A stretch of DNA of 64,000 nt from Doryteuthis pealeii (GCA_023376005.1 CM042160.1:83444538-83508537); one strand, 5' to 3'. Shown: positions 43,196 through 52,985, numbered from the stretch's first letter. Numbers and translations: made by a program. The notes: generated by a model from the sequence alone, not told the origin.

Positions 43196-43246
<51 letters not shown>
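43196..43246 (+). repeat. (GA)n microsatellite
   Basis: About 25 GA units, immediately after a SINE A end, as at 36413. Confidence 0.95.
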
Positions 43247-43249
<3 letters not shown>

Positions 43250-43349
43250 GCTTGTAGGAAATATATTTTTTTTAAAACAAATTGAGTGCAAGACAACAGC
43301 TGGTAATAAATTTTGCCTCACTGTAAAGTTTCGTAGATGTATTCTATAA

Positions 43350-43838
43350 TCTATATATGAATACTTGTTTTCGTTAATTGTAAGAACCATTATCATCTTG
43401 CAACAACCTCTGTTCAAAAAATGAAAATGAAAAGAAAAAGAAAAAGAAAGACTGTCCAAATTGTTCAAGATGAAATGTAAAAATGTAAATCCTGATTATC
43501 TGATGTTGCTTATCCGACGAATTCTTAAATAATGGATCATTCTGTTTTATAAAGTACAGGAAGAAAAAGGACATGCTATACAAAAAATATAAGAAAGAAA
43601 GAAAAAGAGAGTAGGGGAAAGATGTGGAAGGAGGTGAGGGCACGGAAGCAATAATACTAATCTGTTTCAATCGAACATTATAAAAAGAACGAAAGAAAGA
43701 AAAAAAAAAGTGTGAGAGTGTTAAATCAAGATTATTATAGTTTTTCCATATTGAACTATTTAGCAATAGCTCTTCAGTAAACATATCAAACATTGTAATA
43801 ATCAAATTATACTGTGGTATATCCACAGGTCCCGCTAG
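43350..43838 (+). mobile_element. Helitron-like family B, full length (489 bp), reference copy
   Basis: Inserted between A and T. 5' end TCTATATATGAATACTTG. Then AACCATTATCATCTTGCAAC, CCTGATTATCTGATGTTGC, AGGACATGCTATACAAAAAA, ATTGAACTATTTAGCAATAG. 3' end: stem CTGTGG (43812-43817), loop TATAT, stem CCACAG (43823-43828), GTCCCG, CTAG (43835-43838), then T. Terminal TC, subterminal hairpin, CTRR end and AT target fit a non-autonomous Helitron. There is no ORF for Rep/helicase; AG-rich microsatellite-like segments fill the centre. Confidence 0.75.
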
Positions 43839-43889
43839 TTTAATAATGATTATTTATTTGCATACAGTTGTATGGTATCAATGTAATCG

Positions 43890-43995
43890 TATCTAACCCA
43901 CAGTTGAGCCACCTAGCAATGTTTCTATACATTAACATTGAATTGGTCAACGAGCAATCAATAGGAAAATGCCTTACATTGAGCTATGCAAAAAT
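43890..43995 (+). repeat. Repeat G, second copy
   Basis: CCTAGCAATGTTTCTATACA, TTAACATTGAATTGGTC, CTTACATTGAGCTATGC. Matches 30785-30935 in order. Confidence 0.55.
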
Positions 43996-44439
43996 CACTA
44001 CAATGTCACTCTGCCTGGGGACCATTGGTAACAAAATCTCTCTCTCTTGCTAAAAGAACCAACTTGCAATTTTGTGATCTACCTTTTTTTTAATATCTTT
44101 GTAGAGTTAACAATCAACTTCAAGACTTATTAACAAGCAAATGACTAACTGGGTAGTTAGTAAGTTTTTCGTTTTTTTTTTTTTTAAATTTACAGAACAG
44201 TTTGAAAGAAAAAAAAAAAAAAAAAAAAAAATTACTTTCTTTGTGATTTAATAAAAACTAAAAACAAAAGAACGACAAGTATTTTTCCAATATGGCAGAT
44301 CTTATATTGTCCCTCTGTTTAGAAACTTTTTTTTTTGAGAATAATTTAAATTTTTCAAATCTATTTTTATTAGCTTTCTCAATAGAAACCAAAAAAAAAT
44401 GAAGAAAAATAAATGAATGGTTTTGTCATGAATAATTTT

Positions 44440-44470
44440 GATGTTTTGGACTGTTGTGCTCATCTTTATT
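44440..44470 (-). mobile_element. SINE E tail remnant
   Basis: TTTTGGACTGTTGTGCTCAT then CTTTATTGTGG, the reverse complement of the SINE E end. Confidence 0.5.
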
Positions 44471-44476
44471 GTGGTA

Positions 44477-44690
44477 CTGGAAGCAGCTACCCAGCGTCAA
44501 CTTGGGAGGGGAAAAAAAAGAAAAAGAAAAACCCTAGTGTATTAATTTGTTTACTTTTTGGGATTTACAAATGATGGACATTTTAAAGTAGAATTTCAAT
44601 TCTATTTCTATGAATATTTTAATTTTTAAATATCTTTGAATATAAATCAGACCTTCATAATTTCTGAACAAAAAGCAAGAACTGGTGATA

Positions 44691-44730
<40 letters not shown>

Positions 44731-44801
44731 TGTCATAAAATGTTTTATTTTCATAGTTAGATCTGGACATACATACTAACTGCCCTTCATATATGTATAG
44801 A
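44477..44801 (-). mobile_element. Helitron-like family A/H, near full length
   Basis: On the minus strand: TCTATACATATATGAAGGGC after an A, GTATGTCCAGATC, CTATGAAAATAAAACATTTT, a (TA)n tract, ACCAGTTCTTGCTTTTTGTT, ending CCCAAGTTGACGCTGGGTAG then CTGCTTCCAG. The terminal CTAG is mutated to CCAG. A (TA)n expansion sits at 44696-44727. Confidence 0.65.
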
Positions 44802-44821
44802 TAAATGTATAAACACAATTT

Positions 44822-45052
44822 TTGTTTTGTTTGTTTAACGTCATATCAACATTTGTGGGTTATTTGATGCCAAACCCATCCTTGTAGAAGAAGAGTAATG
44901 GTATTATTTAACCCATAGCTAAAGGAAATAAGAGCATTCATACCTTTCCCAAGAGTATTAGTCTGGAAATGAGTGTAATAGTGCAACTGGAGTTTGAACT
45001 TTCGTACTACGATGTCATAGTCCAGCACTTTAGCCACTACGACATGGGGAAT
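44822..45052 (-). mobile_element. SINE K (tRNA-derived, shared tail)
   Basis: Minus strand: head CATGTCGTAGTGGCTAAAGT (A-box-like), B box AGTTCAAACTCCAG, ACTAATACTCTTGGGAAAGG, TAGCTATGGGTTAAATAAT, CTTCTACAAGGATGGGTTTG, then tail GGCATCAAATAACCCACAAA, TGTTGATATGACGTTAAACA and an AAAC-rich end. Confidence 0.8.
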
Positions 45053-45244
45053 CACCCATAATGAATAAATAAATAAATATCCCTGCCCCCCCCCAATACC
45101 AGAAAATCAATTTAATTCATTTTTGTTACCATTCAAATTATTATGCACAAAATGAAAAATTATTGTGAAATTATCTAAACCAAATACAATTAGTTTGGCG
45201 GTTAGTTTTGAAGGCTATCACAATACAAGTGTAAAAACGAGGTA

Positions 45245-45435
45245 ACTAGATTTTTATAGAGACATCGTTAATAAAGAAATTTATTCTATGTATTAATGAT
45301 TTTGACTATAAATTGAATACTCATTGATAAACCTACGCTATTCCTGGGGGTAGTGTGATGTAAGCAGTAACATACTTTTGATTAGACAGACAGACACCAA
45401 ATCGCCATTATAATAAGATATTAGACTAAAAGTTT
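45245..45435 (-). mobile_element. Helitron-like family T, 5' part
   Basis: Minus-strand TCTTATTATAATGGCGATTT, CTGTCTGTCTAATC, AAATCATTAATACATAGAAT. Same opening as 25797-26133. Confidence 0.55.
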
Positions 45436-46030
45436 CTTGGGTGACCAGGCAAAAAGAAGAAAAAAAAAAAAGTTACTATTTAGCTGCCAAGTTTTAATTA
45501 CCCACCCACCTTGCCCGCTGCTGCTGCTGGTGTTTTAGAGATTTATTTTGGCCTTTATAGAATAGTCTACACGAGGGTGAGGGGGGGGAACAAACTTAAT
45601 TTCCTGCAAGACTATAGAAGGCAAATTAGAGTAGTTGTTTGTTGAAAAATTTGAGTTTGGTTTAATTTCTTTGTTTAATGGTGTAGAATTTATTATCGGG
45701 CAATTAGTATTCAGCCGTATTGCAAGTTGAATCTGATCTGACCATCAGTGTTGGTAGGTGGTTTATATATAGGTTTGAGTTGTTCCACTATGTACTTTGA
45801 CCAAGCTCATTCCCTGGATTCTGATTAGCTGCTGAGTTTCAGTGTAAACACTTTGATTCATAAATACCCATCATTCTGTATTATGCTCCCAGCAATGCAA
45901 GAACTGTATTGAGTTACAGTCTCTTTTGATATCTTTGCAAAGAGTTAGAGCTTGCTTCCTTGTCTGTCAATTCGACGGTAATTGGAATCCCACTGCGATG
46001 GTGAGTATTGTATTGTTTCTACTATAAGGG
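45436..46030. other. No gene recognised
   Basis: Contains a (GCT)5 run at 45519 and a G8 run at 45583. No exon or element that I can support. Confidence 0.45.
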
Positions 46031-46032
46031 GG

Positions 46033-46245
46033 ATAACTTCTACAAATGGCACATCAACCTTCATGGGTTATTTAATGCCAAAGCCATTATTGTAAAAGAA
46101 CAGCAATGGTATTATTTAACCCCTAGCTGAGGGGGTTCATACCTTTCTCAAGAGTATTAGTCTGAAAGAGAACATAATAACATGACTGGAGTTCAAACTT
46201 ACTTACAACAATGTGTTATTGGGGAACAAGAAAAGTATTTTTTCT
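46033..46245 (-). mobile_element. SINE K, copy 2
   Basis: Tail complement GGCACATCAACCTTCATGGG, TTATTTAATGCCAAAGCC at the left, body with GTATTATTTAACCCCTAGCT and CTCAAGAGTATTAGTCTG. The head is degraded. Confidence 0.75.
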
Positions 46246-46269
46246 CAATCCCCAATGATACCTGCATCA

Positions 46270-46319
46270 GAAAAATAAGGTCTAAAAAGGTTTGGCTTTT
46301 TTAGACCTTATTTTTCCGA
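46270..46319. repeat. Strong hairpin with 18-bp arms
   Basis: AAAAATAAGGTCTAAAAA, short loop, TTTTTTAGACCTTATTTTTC. Flanked by CAATCCCCAATGATACC and by a decayed complement of it (ATTGGGGAACAAG at 46218). Possibly the core of a small fold-back element. Confidence 0.6.
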
Positions 46320-46364
46320 TGTATAGATCAATTTGCCCTTCCCATGTAGTCCCCCACCAGTCTG

Positions 46365-46545
46365 GGGTTTCAAGGTTTGATTTGGTTTCAATGGCACATC
46401 AACCTTCATGGGTTATTTAATGGGGATGAGGTTCATACCTTTCTCAAGGGGATTAGATAAAAGTGAACATAATTGGAGTTTGATCTTGCTTACTAAAATG
46501 TCGCAGTCTATCACATTATCCACTATACTACAAGGACTCCCCCCT
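46365..46545 (-). mobile_element. SINE K, copy 3 (internally deleted)
   Basis: GGTTTCAATGGCACATCAAC, CTTCATGGGTTATTTAATG, then directly GGGGATGAGGTTCATACC, skipping the middle, and TGTCGCAGTCTATCACATT of the head. Confidence 0.7.
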
Positions 46546-46560
46546 TAGTTCTTAGTTAAA

Positions 46561-46859
46561 TCTATACCTATATAAAGGGCAATCGGTGTGTATGTATGTC
46601 CAGATGAAATTATGAAAAAACAATTAACCACAAAATAAATATATATACACATTAAATATCACTAGTTCTTGCCTTTTGTGCTAAAATTATCAAGATTTGA
46701 TTTATATTTGAAGATACTTAAAAATCAAAATATACATAGAAATAGCATTGAAATTCTACTTAAAATATCCAGCATTTATAAATCTCAAAAGTAAACAAAT
46801 CAATACACCAGGGTTTTCCCCTGCCCTCAACCCAAGTGACGCAGGGTAACTGTTTCTAG
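46561..46859 (+). mobile_element. Helitron-like family A/H, full length (299 bp)
   Basis: A|TCTATACCTATATAAAGGGC, GTATGTCCAGATGAAATTAT, AAACAATTAACCACAAAATA, TATCACTAGTTCTTGCC, GCATTGAAATTCTACTTAAA, ending AACCCAAGTGACGCAGGGTA, ACTGTTT, CTAG|T. The 3' hairpin is reduced to ACCC/GGGT. Confidence 0.7.
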
Positions 46860-46921
46860 TTTTATATAAATCAGTTCATTTCAGTTATTCTTTGCTTCAT
46901 TTGTGTTTATTCTCCACGGTT

Positions 46922-47446
46922 TTAAATTTCAAACAAATCGGTTCTTGAACATAATTTTGGAATGAATTATGTTAAAGAACCGAGGTTCTATTGTAATGCC
47001 AAGATCCAAATTTAGCACAATGAAAATTATTCAGTTCATTCATACAATTCTTCCAATGGTCAGATCTACCCAAGCAGCATCAATTAGCACCAGTCGCTAT
47101 CTTGAACAATTGTCTGATATCGTTTTTGTGCAAATTCTTTGCTTTGTTTGTGTTTATTCTCTATTTTACATCTGCTTTAACCCTTATTCATGGATCCTTA
47201 AAAAAAGTCAACAGTGATACAATCGGAAAGGGAAATAGGAAAATTGTTGAGGTCTGATGGTCAAGAATGCATAAATCCACTTTACCCTATTTCTTATGGG
47301 AAATATTGTTTCAATTTTCAAACAAATCAGTCCTTGAACATAATTTTATAACGATTCATTTTTGAGAACCGAGGTTCCACTGTAATGCCAAGATCCAAAT
47401 TTAGCACAATGAAAATTATTCAGTTCATTCATACAATTCTTCCAAT
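46922..47446 (+). repeat. Direct duplication of a mariner/MITE-like end (about 130 bp, 385-390 bp apart)
   Basis: TTTCAAACAAATCGGTTCTT, GAACATAATTTTGGAATGAA, AGAACCGAGGTTCTATTGTA, ATGCCAAGATCCAAATTTAG, CAATGAAAATTATTCAGTTC at 46927-47057 recurs at 47317-47446. The second copy is preceded by a longer version (CCACTTTACCCTATTTCTTA TGGGAAATATTG). The 'GAACCGAGGTTCCACTGTA' style end resembles mariner-type MITE termini. An 82-codon frame between the copies is incidental. Confidence 0.6.
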
Positions 47447-47702
47447 ATTATTATTCATTCACAAGTTGTAATTATTAAAGCATTAAATGGAAATGGAGTT
47501 GTAAAGTGGGAGATCCAATTGAAATTAGGTTTTAATTTTACAAGTTTCTTTTTTTTTTTTGAAAAGTTCTAAATGAGAACAGATTGATTAAGAAAATTGA
47601 TTGGAAATAATCAATAGAGAAAAATCAATAGAACAATTAATCAATTTGTACAATCAAATGGAATGAAATACTAAACTGAAAGTTGCACTGATTTTATCAA
47701 AA

Positions 47703-47745
47703 GATGAAGAAGAAGAAGAAAAAGAAGAAGAAGAAGGTCATTGAT
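47703..47745 (+). repeat. (GAA)n microsatellite
   Basis: GAAGAAGAA-type run. Confidence 0.9.
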
Positions 47746-47927
47746 TTTGCCAGTTTTGTTCTAAGATAATAAAATTTCCAATCAATCAGATTCCAATCAA
47801 GATTAAATTGATTGCCACAAACTGCCATCATGATTATCAATTGTTCTTCAACAGTTACCATCTTGTATAATGACTTTATTTCTCTCCTTTCAAAAACCCA
47901 TTTTAAGAGATTTAAGGGGGGGGGGGT

Positions 47928-48187
47928 GGAAGGTTTAGCTCAGTTGGTAGAATACATGCCTAGGAATGGCAAGGGTCCTGGTTTAATACCAGTCTTCGCC
48001 AACTCAGTGTATGAGTAGCACAGATTGTGTAATCTGATCTGTGCGGTAAAGTGGGAAGTTGGCAGTAGGTGTAGTGCTTCACCTCAGCAAAAGCAATTTC
48101 CCTGGTCTAGCACTAGTGAAAATGGGATAGACTCCTTTGCAGTCTGGTTGATACCGACAATAGGCCACTATGCCAACTTTACTTTAT
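47928..48187 (+). mobile_element. SINE D
   Basis: GGTTTAGCTCAGTTGGTAG head, B box GGTTTAATACCAG, GAGTAGCACAGATTGTGTAA, GTAAAGTGGGAAGTTGGCAG, CTGGTCTAGCACTAGTG, ATAGACTCCTTTGC, TTTACTTTATATG end. Confidence 0.9.
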
Positions 48188-48189
48188 AT

Positions 48190-48352
48190 GTAAGTTAGGG
48201 TAGCAAAGTCATGAAGTCAAAGACATTTGGTAACTGACAGTTTCTCGCTTATGTGATTTTCTAACCAAACTTTATTTGAAAATGGCATAGGCAAGAAACT
48301 GTCAGTTACCAAGCAGTGTTGACTTTATGTTCACACTACCCTAACTTAAATA
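48190..48352. mobile_element. Fold-back MITE with about 55-bp inverted termini
   Basis: AGTTAGGGTAGCAAAGTCAT...TTGGTAACTGACAGTTTCT at the left and AGAAACTGTCAGTTACCAAG...ACACTACCCTAACT at the right. The outer 11 bp and inner 20 bp are perfect. No ORF. It abuts the 3' end of SINE D. Confidence 0.8.
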
Positions 48353-48359
48353 TACATGC

Positions 48360-49025
48360 TCTATCAATGATATTGACTATATTATCAATATTAATAAAGA
48401 TAAAGTAGAAGAGAAAATAAAAATGAATACAACACTAAGTGGAAGAAGAAAAATTGAAAGTGAAAAAAAGGAAATGTAATATATTGTACACACACACACT
48501 TCAGTGGGAGAAAAAAAGTTAAAGGATTTTTCACTTACACCATTTTTTAAAAAGTTTTCTAAAATTTTACATAGCAATAAGCAAGATGAAGAAAAAATTT
48601 TCCTCCTTTTTATGTGAAAAATTCAAAAGTTTTTTTGCTTTCTTTTTTTTCTTCAGAACTTTCCAAAATGGAAGCAAGAATTTTTCAATCACTGATTTTT
48701 ATCAGCAGGAGTAATTAGAAAATATTGATTTACAATCAATATTGAATCAGTTGTCTATAATAATAATAATAACAATAATAATTTGATCCTCAGTTCACTT
48801 AGCATTCCCAGCAGTTTAACTGAAATTTGGAAACAATTTCTCATGCATTTCTGGTTCAATCTTAAAAATATTTATATGGTTGGAAATAAAACAAAATAAT
48901 CTTTCTAAATATGCAATTTGTATGAATTTTTCTTTGAATCACAATAGCCCCAAAAATAAAGAAATAGTGACAAAATTACTGAATTTCTTAATTTGCATAA
49001 TGGTTTAAAAAAACAAACCCAAAAC
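48360..49025. other. No gene recognised
   Basis: AT-rich intron with (TAA)n at 48757-48783. No element recognised. Confidence 0.5.
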
Positions 49026-49029
49026 CCAG

Positions 49030-49224
49030 ATATAATAAATAATTACTTGGCATTATTGATCTCTAATATTATTGTTTTATTCTCCAATGTATCAAAATTA
49101 ATCTTATGTATGATTTCATTTTAAAATATAATTTTTAAAAAGTTTAATCTTTTAATGTGTTTCTAATTCAAATATTTCATAACAACTTAAATACTTACAC
49201 CTGGAGGGTGCATATTATTGCTAG
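49030..49224 (+). mobile_element. Helitron-like family T, 3' part
   Basis: ATAAATAATTACTTGGCATT, TTATTGATCTCTAATATTAT, TCTTATGTATGATTTC, then CACCTGGAGGGTG hairpin, CATATTATTG, CTAG|T. Matches 60090-60329 block by block. Confidence 0.65.
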
Positions 49225-49740
49225 TTATGAATAATATACAAATGCTGCGAATTGAGTGTCATAGTGAGACAGGTAGAAGAAAAGACTCAACAGACGGAAA
49301 GATTTTATAAAATGCAGAGAAATGAGAATAGACAAGCAAAGAGACATCATCCAAAAGAAAGTTAGTGAGATGAATCGTCTTATAAAAAACTCATACCGTT
49401 ATGTAGTGTGTTTAGCACTGATTAGAAAAAGAAAAAAAAAGATGCTTTTTTTGCCGATAAAGATGAAAAAAAAATATTGATGAAAAGATGAAAGGTCTGA
49501 AATAATAATGATTACAAAAAATAGGCGGGGGGTATTGCTAGAATTAAAGCACTTTGGTTTCTGGCATCAGAAGAGAAGCACTTTGGTAATTAGAAGAAAT
49601 ATCAAATTGGAAAATAAAGAGAGAATGAAATGGAGAATATTTCAAATTTTTTTTATTTATTAAAATGAACCCTTGCAGGAAAAAGTGCTAGACCCAAAAT
49701 ATGGAATAGTGGATTGAAAAATGAAAAAATGATACGATTA

Positions 49741-49755
49741 GACCCCCCCCCCCAC

Positions 49756-49787
<32 letters not shown>

Positions 49788-49788
49788 A
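49741..49788 (+). repeat. C-run followed by poly-A
   Basis: C10-11 then A25-28, AT-rich surroundings. Confidence 0.9.
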
Positions 49789-50282
49789 TATTTGGAGATT
49801 TTTATTTATTTATAAAATCAAACTTATTAACCTATGTGGGTCATTTGTTATGCTTTCATTAATGGCTGATTATGATCAAAACATTTCTTTACAAAAAAAT
49901 CAATTGTCTTTGGGAAATGTTAAATCTCAGGCCGTTTGTGTTGATGGACGTGGTCTTTCCAGCCCTTTTTATTTTTTATTGATCATGATAAACACTAAAC
50001 AAAGAAATCTTTATCACAAACATGTACAAAGATTTTGGTGCTGATTTCAAAATATTTAACAAATTAGCAAAAATGTAGAACATGTTCAGAATATTTTCTG
50101 TTTTATTTTAACCATTTTCTAAAAAAAATTCTAGTTTTCTTAAAAAAAAAAAGAAAGAAAGTCATCTGAGAATTCAATTCATTTCTCATATTACATTGTT
50201 TTATTTGGTTAAAAAAAACCTGAATGTTTTAAATGCACTGAATCAAACTAGATTGTGAGAAAAAGTTCAACTGTTATTTTTA

Positions 50283-50335
50283 TAATAATAATAATAATAA
50301 TAACAATAATAATAACAATAATAATAACATTAATA
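50283..50335 (+). repeat. (ATA/AAC)n trinucleotide tract
   Basis: Interrupted (AAT)n immediately before a LINE C-terminal fragment. This could be the 3' tail of an earlier element in the tandem. Confidence 0.85.
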
Positions 50336-50336
50336 A

Positions 50337-50712
50337 GTGATCCACTGGGAATTATGCAAAAAATTTAAATTTGACCATGCAAAAAAATGGTATATGCATA
50401 AACCAGAATCTGTTCTTGAGAATGAAACGCATAAAATTCTCTGGGACTTTGAAATAAAAACGGATCAACTTATCCCAGCAAGAAGACCAGACCTAGTGTT
50501 GATAAACAAAAAAGAAAGAACTTGTCAACTGGTGGATTTTGCAGTGCCAGCAGATCACAGGGTGAAGCTAAAGGAAAATGAAAAAATGGACAAATATCTA
50601 GACCTTGCCAGAGAACTGAAAAAGTTATGGAATATGAAAGTGAAGGTGATACCAATTGTAGTTGGTGCACTTGGAACAGTCCCAAAAGAATTGGAAAAGG
50701 GTCTGGAATGTT
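50337..50712 (+). pseudogene. Non-LTR retrotransposon C-terminal (endonuclease-like) fragment, copy 1
   Basis: The frame reads HWELCKKFKFDHAKKWYMHK, ILWDFEIKTDQLIPARRPDL, VLINKKERTCQLVDFAVPAD, MDKYLDLARELKKLWNMKVK, VIPIVVGALGTVPKELEKGL. This matches a C-terminal domain that I know from many invertebrate non-LTR polyproteins. The order RPDL...LVDFAVP.D...K-YLDLA-EL looks like a PD-(D/E)xK-type endonuclease core as in R2-like elements; that functional reading is inference. The frame is open for about 125 codons but lacks the RT upstream and the final about 40 residues, which are cut by a family B Helitron piece at about 50713. Confidence 0.75.
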
Positions 50713-50948
50713 CTGTGCAGCATTCTCTCTTTTTTTCTTTATAATAAAAAAGAATGGTACATTATTTAGCTGAAGTGACAACAATCATAAGAAATAAGAA
50801 TTCAATGAATAAGCAACACCAGATAATCTGGATTTACATTTTTGCATTTCATCTGGGATGATTTTGACGGTCTCATTTTTAACCAGAGGGTATTGCAAGA
50901 TGACAACGGTTATACAAATAAGGAATACAAGTATTCATATATAGATAA
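50713..50948 (-). mobile_element. Helitron-like family B, 5' part, between two LINE fragments
   Basis: Reverse complement of the family B 5' half: TTATAATAAAAAAGAATGGT, TTAGCTGAAGTGACAAC, GATTTTGACGGTCTCATTTT, TTGCAAGATGACAACGG, TATTCATATATAGA at the 5' end (50948). The 3' half is missing, and the LINE sequence runs straight into it. Confidence 0.7.
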
Positions 50949-50964
50949 TAATAATAAAAATAAA

Positions 50965-51465
50965 AAGAATTTGACCATACAACAAAATGGTATATGCATA
51001 AACCAGAATCTGTTATTCAGAATGAAACACATAAAATTCTCTGGGACGTCTATATAAAGATGGATCACCGTATCCCAGCTAAAAGACCAGACCTAGTGTT
51101 GATTAACGAAAAAAAACAAAAACAAAAAAAAAAAAACTTGTCAACTGGTGGTTCCAGAAGATCACAGGGTGAAGATGAAGGAAAACGAAAAGATGGACAA
51201 ATACCTGGATCTTGCCAGAGAATTGAAAAAACTGAGTAATATGAGGGCCAATGTGAAACCAATTGTAGTTGGTGTACTTGAAACGGTCCCAAAAAGCTTG
51301 GAAAAAAGACTAGAGGATCTGGAAATCAGAGGAAGAATTGAGACCATCCAGATAACTGCACTGCTGCAATCGACCAGAATGCTCAGAAAAGTCCTGGGGA
51401 CCTGAGGAGATATGTCACTCAGACTCCAGTGAAATAACACCAGCTAACGCTGGTGGGAAAAACTC

Positions 51466-51502
<37 letters not shown>
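50965..51502 (+). pseudogene. Non-LTR retrotransposon C-terminal fragment, copy 2, with 3' UTR hairpin and (TAA)n tail
   Basis: YMHKPESVIQNETHKILWDV, HRIPAKRPDLVLIN, then an A-rich expansion (51110-51135) that breaks the frame, then VPEDHRVKMKENEKMDKYLD, LARELKKLSNMRANVKPIVV, and a C-terminus absent from copy 1: LEIRGRIETIQITALLQSTR, MLRKVLGT, stop at 51402. About 35 bp later a perfect hairpin (CACCAGC TAAC GCTGGTG) precedes AAAAACTC and (TAA)n at 51466-51502. This is the expected 3' structure of a LINE that primes on a trinucleotide tail. The two copies share about 80% of residues. Confidence 0.75.
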
Positions 51503-51504
<2 letters not shown>

Positions 51505-51506
<2 letters not shown>

Positions 51507-51971
51507 TTAAAAAAAGAAGTGAAGCAACTGACATCAAAATCTATGTTCCAAATTTGGAATATTATCTTCACTTTCAATAAAAAGACAGAATGAGAACTGT
51601 TGCTGAAAACATAAGCAAAGAAAAAGAAGTAAAACCTTAAAATTTTCAAGATGAGTAGGGGAAGGGATAGTGGGTTATTTGTGGACAGGAATGATTTTAA
51701 TAAAAATTATCAGAGATTCATATATCCCCCCCCCAACTCACACTGATACAAAATGATGTAAAAATAGATGACAAACTTTATAGATGGGATTCTAATGTAG
51801 AAAAAAAAAAAAAAAAAATGCCATTTATTATGCAAGTAGATTTATTTTCATGGGGAACATATATGAACAAAACTCTTCCAAACAGGATATTAAAAAAAAA
51901 AATTTTTTTTGCAAAGCCATCTAAGATTCTAATGAAACTGCATTTACAACAAAACTTGGTTAGTGGAAAGG

Positions 51972-52009
<38 letters not shown>

Positions 52010-52127
52010 GTCAGTGTCAGTAGGACACCATTAATAATATTTTTCTTATCTCCTTCAAAATAAAAAAGGAATCCCTTTAAGATCCCCTCTCCATGTGCTC
52101 TTTTTGTGAATGGAAGGCTTAAAGTAC

Positions 52128-52180
<53 letters not shown>

Positions 52181-52505
52181 AAGCCTTAAGCCAAACTTGT
52201 GCAGTTTTATTCAAAGTTCTAGCAAAAAAAAAAAGAAAAAAAAAAAAAGAAAATCTTCTGTATTTTTATAATCCACTTCTCTTATTCTCTTCAATTCAAA
52301 TCTTATGAATCAAACTTAAAGAAGAAGAAAATATGTCATTTTTAAAGTTTCTTTTTAGGGGGGGGGGGGATTGTTCAGGGTGGTCCAAAAGTCTTGTCAC
52401 CCTTACATAGTTTTAGATAATATGGAATAATTACATAATACAATCCAAAATTCTAGAAAATAATTTAATTTGTAATTCTTTTCTTAGAGGTAAAATAATT
52501 ACATC
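51505..52505. other. AT-rich intron with homopolymers and a (TA)n tract; no gene
   Basis: Poly-A runs at 51798-51817 and 51977-52006, (TA)n at 52132-52175, G10 at 52360. No exon recognised. Confidence 0.5.
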
Positions 52506-52510
52506 ATTTA

Positions 52511-52750
52511 TCTATATACTAATACTAGTATTTCTTAATTCTACGACCATTATCATTTTGTAACACTTTCGTTAAAAATGAGACTGTCAAAATCAGCCAA
52601 ATTGAAATGTAAAAATGTAAATCCTGATTATCCGCCGAATTCTTATTTCTTATGGGCATCATCACCTCAATTAATTAATAGACCATTCCGTTCTTATTAT
52701 AAAGAAAAAAGGGAAGAAAAAGAACATGATACACAGAAAAAATGAAAGAA
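52511..52750 (+). mobile_element. Helitron-like family B, 5' half
   Basis: TCTATATACTAATACTAG, ACCATTATCATTTTGTAAC, AATGAGACTGTCAAAATCAG, TCCTGATTATCCGCCGAATT, AGACCATTCCGTTCTTATTA, GAACATGATACACAGAAAAA, then a break into a GC-rich block. The preceding base is T, not A. Confidence 0.65.
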
Positions 52751-52764
52751 AGAAAGAAAGAAGG

Positions 52765-52985
52765 GGTACTGATGCGGGAAGCCCTGTCTGCTCCTTTCGA
52801 AGGCCCAGCCGGAAAAGAACGATTTTTCTATTCTTCTGTTTCTTGTCCCGGGGATGGGAGGGTCATCCACTTCTGCTTCCGGTCAAAACCCGGAACTTCC
52901 GTTTTTATTTTTAAATCTAGTTCTGGGGTCATTTGTCTGTCAATTGCTGGCACCCCGTTGAGTGTTTACCCTTCTAAACTTTAAC
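52765..52985. other. GC-rich island of unknown origin
   Basis: GCGGGAAGCCCTGTCTGCTC, CGAAGGCCCAGCCGGAAAAG, CTTGTCCCGGGGATGGGAGG, CTTCCGGTCAAAACCCGGAA and GCTGGCACCCCGTTGAGTGT carry more CpG than anything else in the intron. Two overlapping plus-strand frames (62 and 80 codons) span it, but I recognise no protein. It interrupts a family B Helitron and may be cargo or an unrelated insertion. Confidence 0.5.

Noticed and set aside
46969..47217. 82-codon frame with a hydrophobic C-terminus
   Set aside because: It begins inside a duplicated MITE-like segment and has no homology that I recognise. No exon boundaries.
46922..47446. A short LTR retrotransposon bounded by 130-bp direct repeats
   Set aside because: No primer-binding site, polypurine tract, TG...CA ends or coding sequence between the repeats, and the repeat resembles a MITE end.
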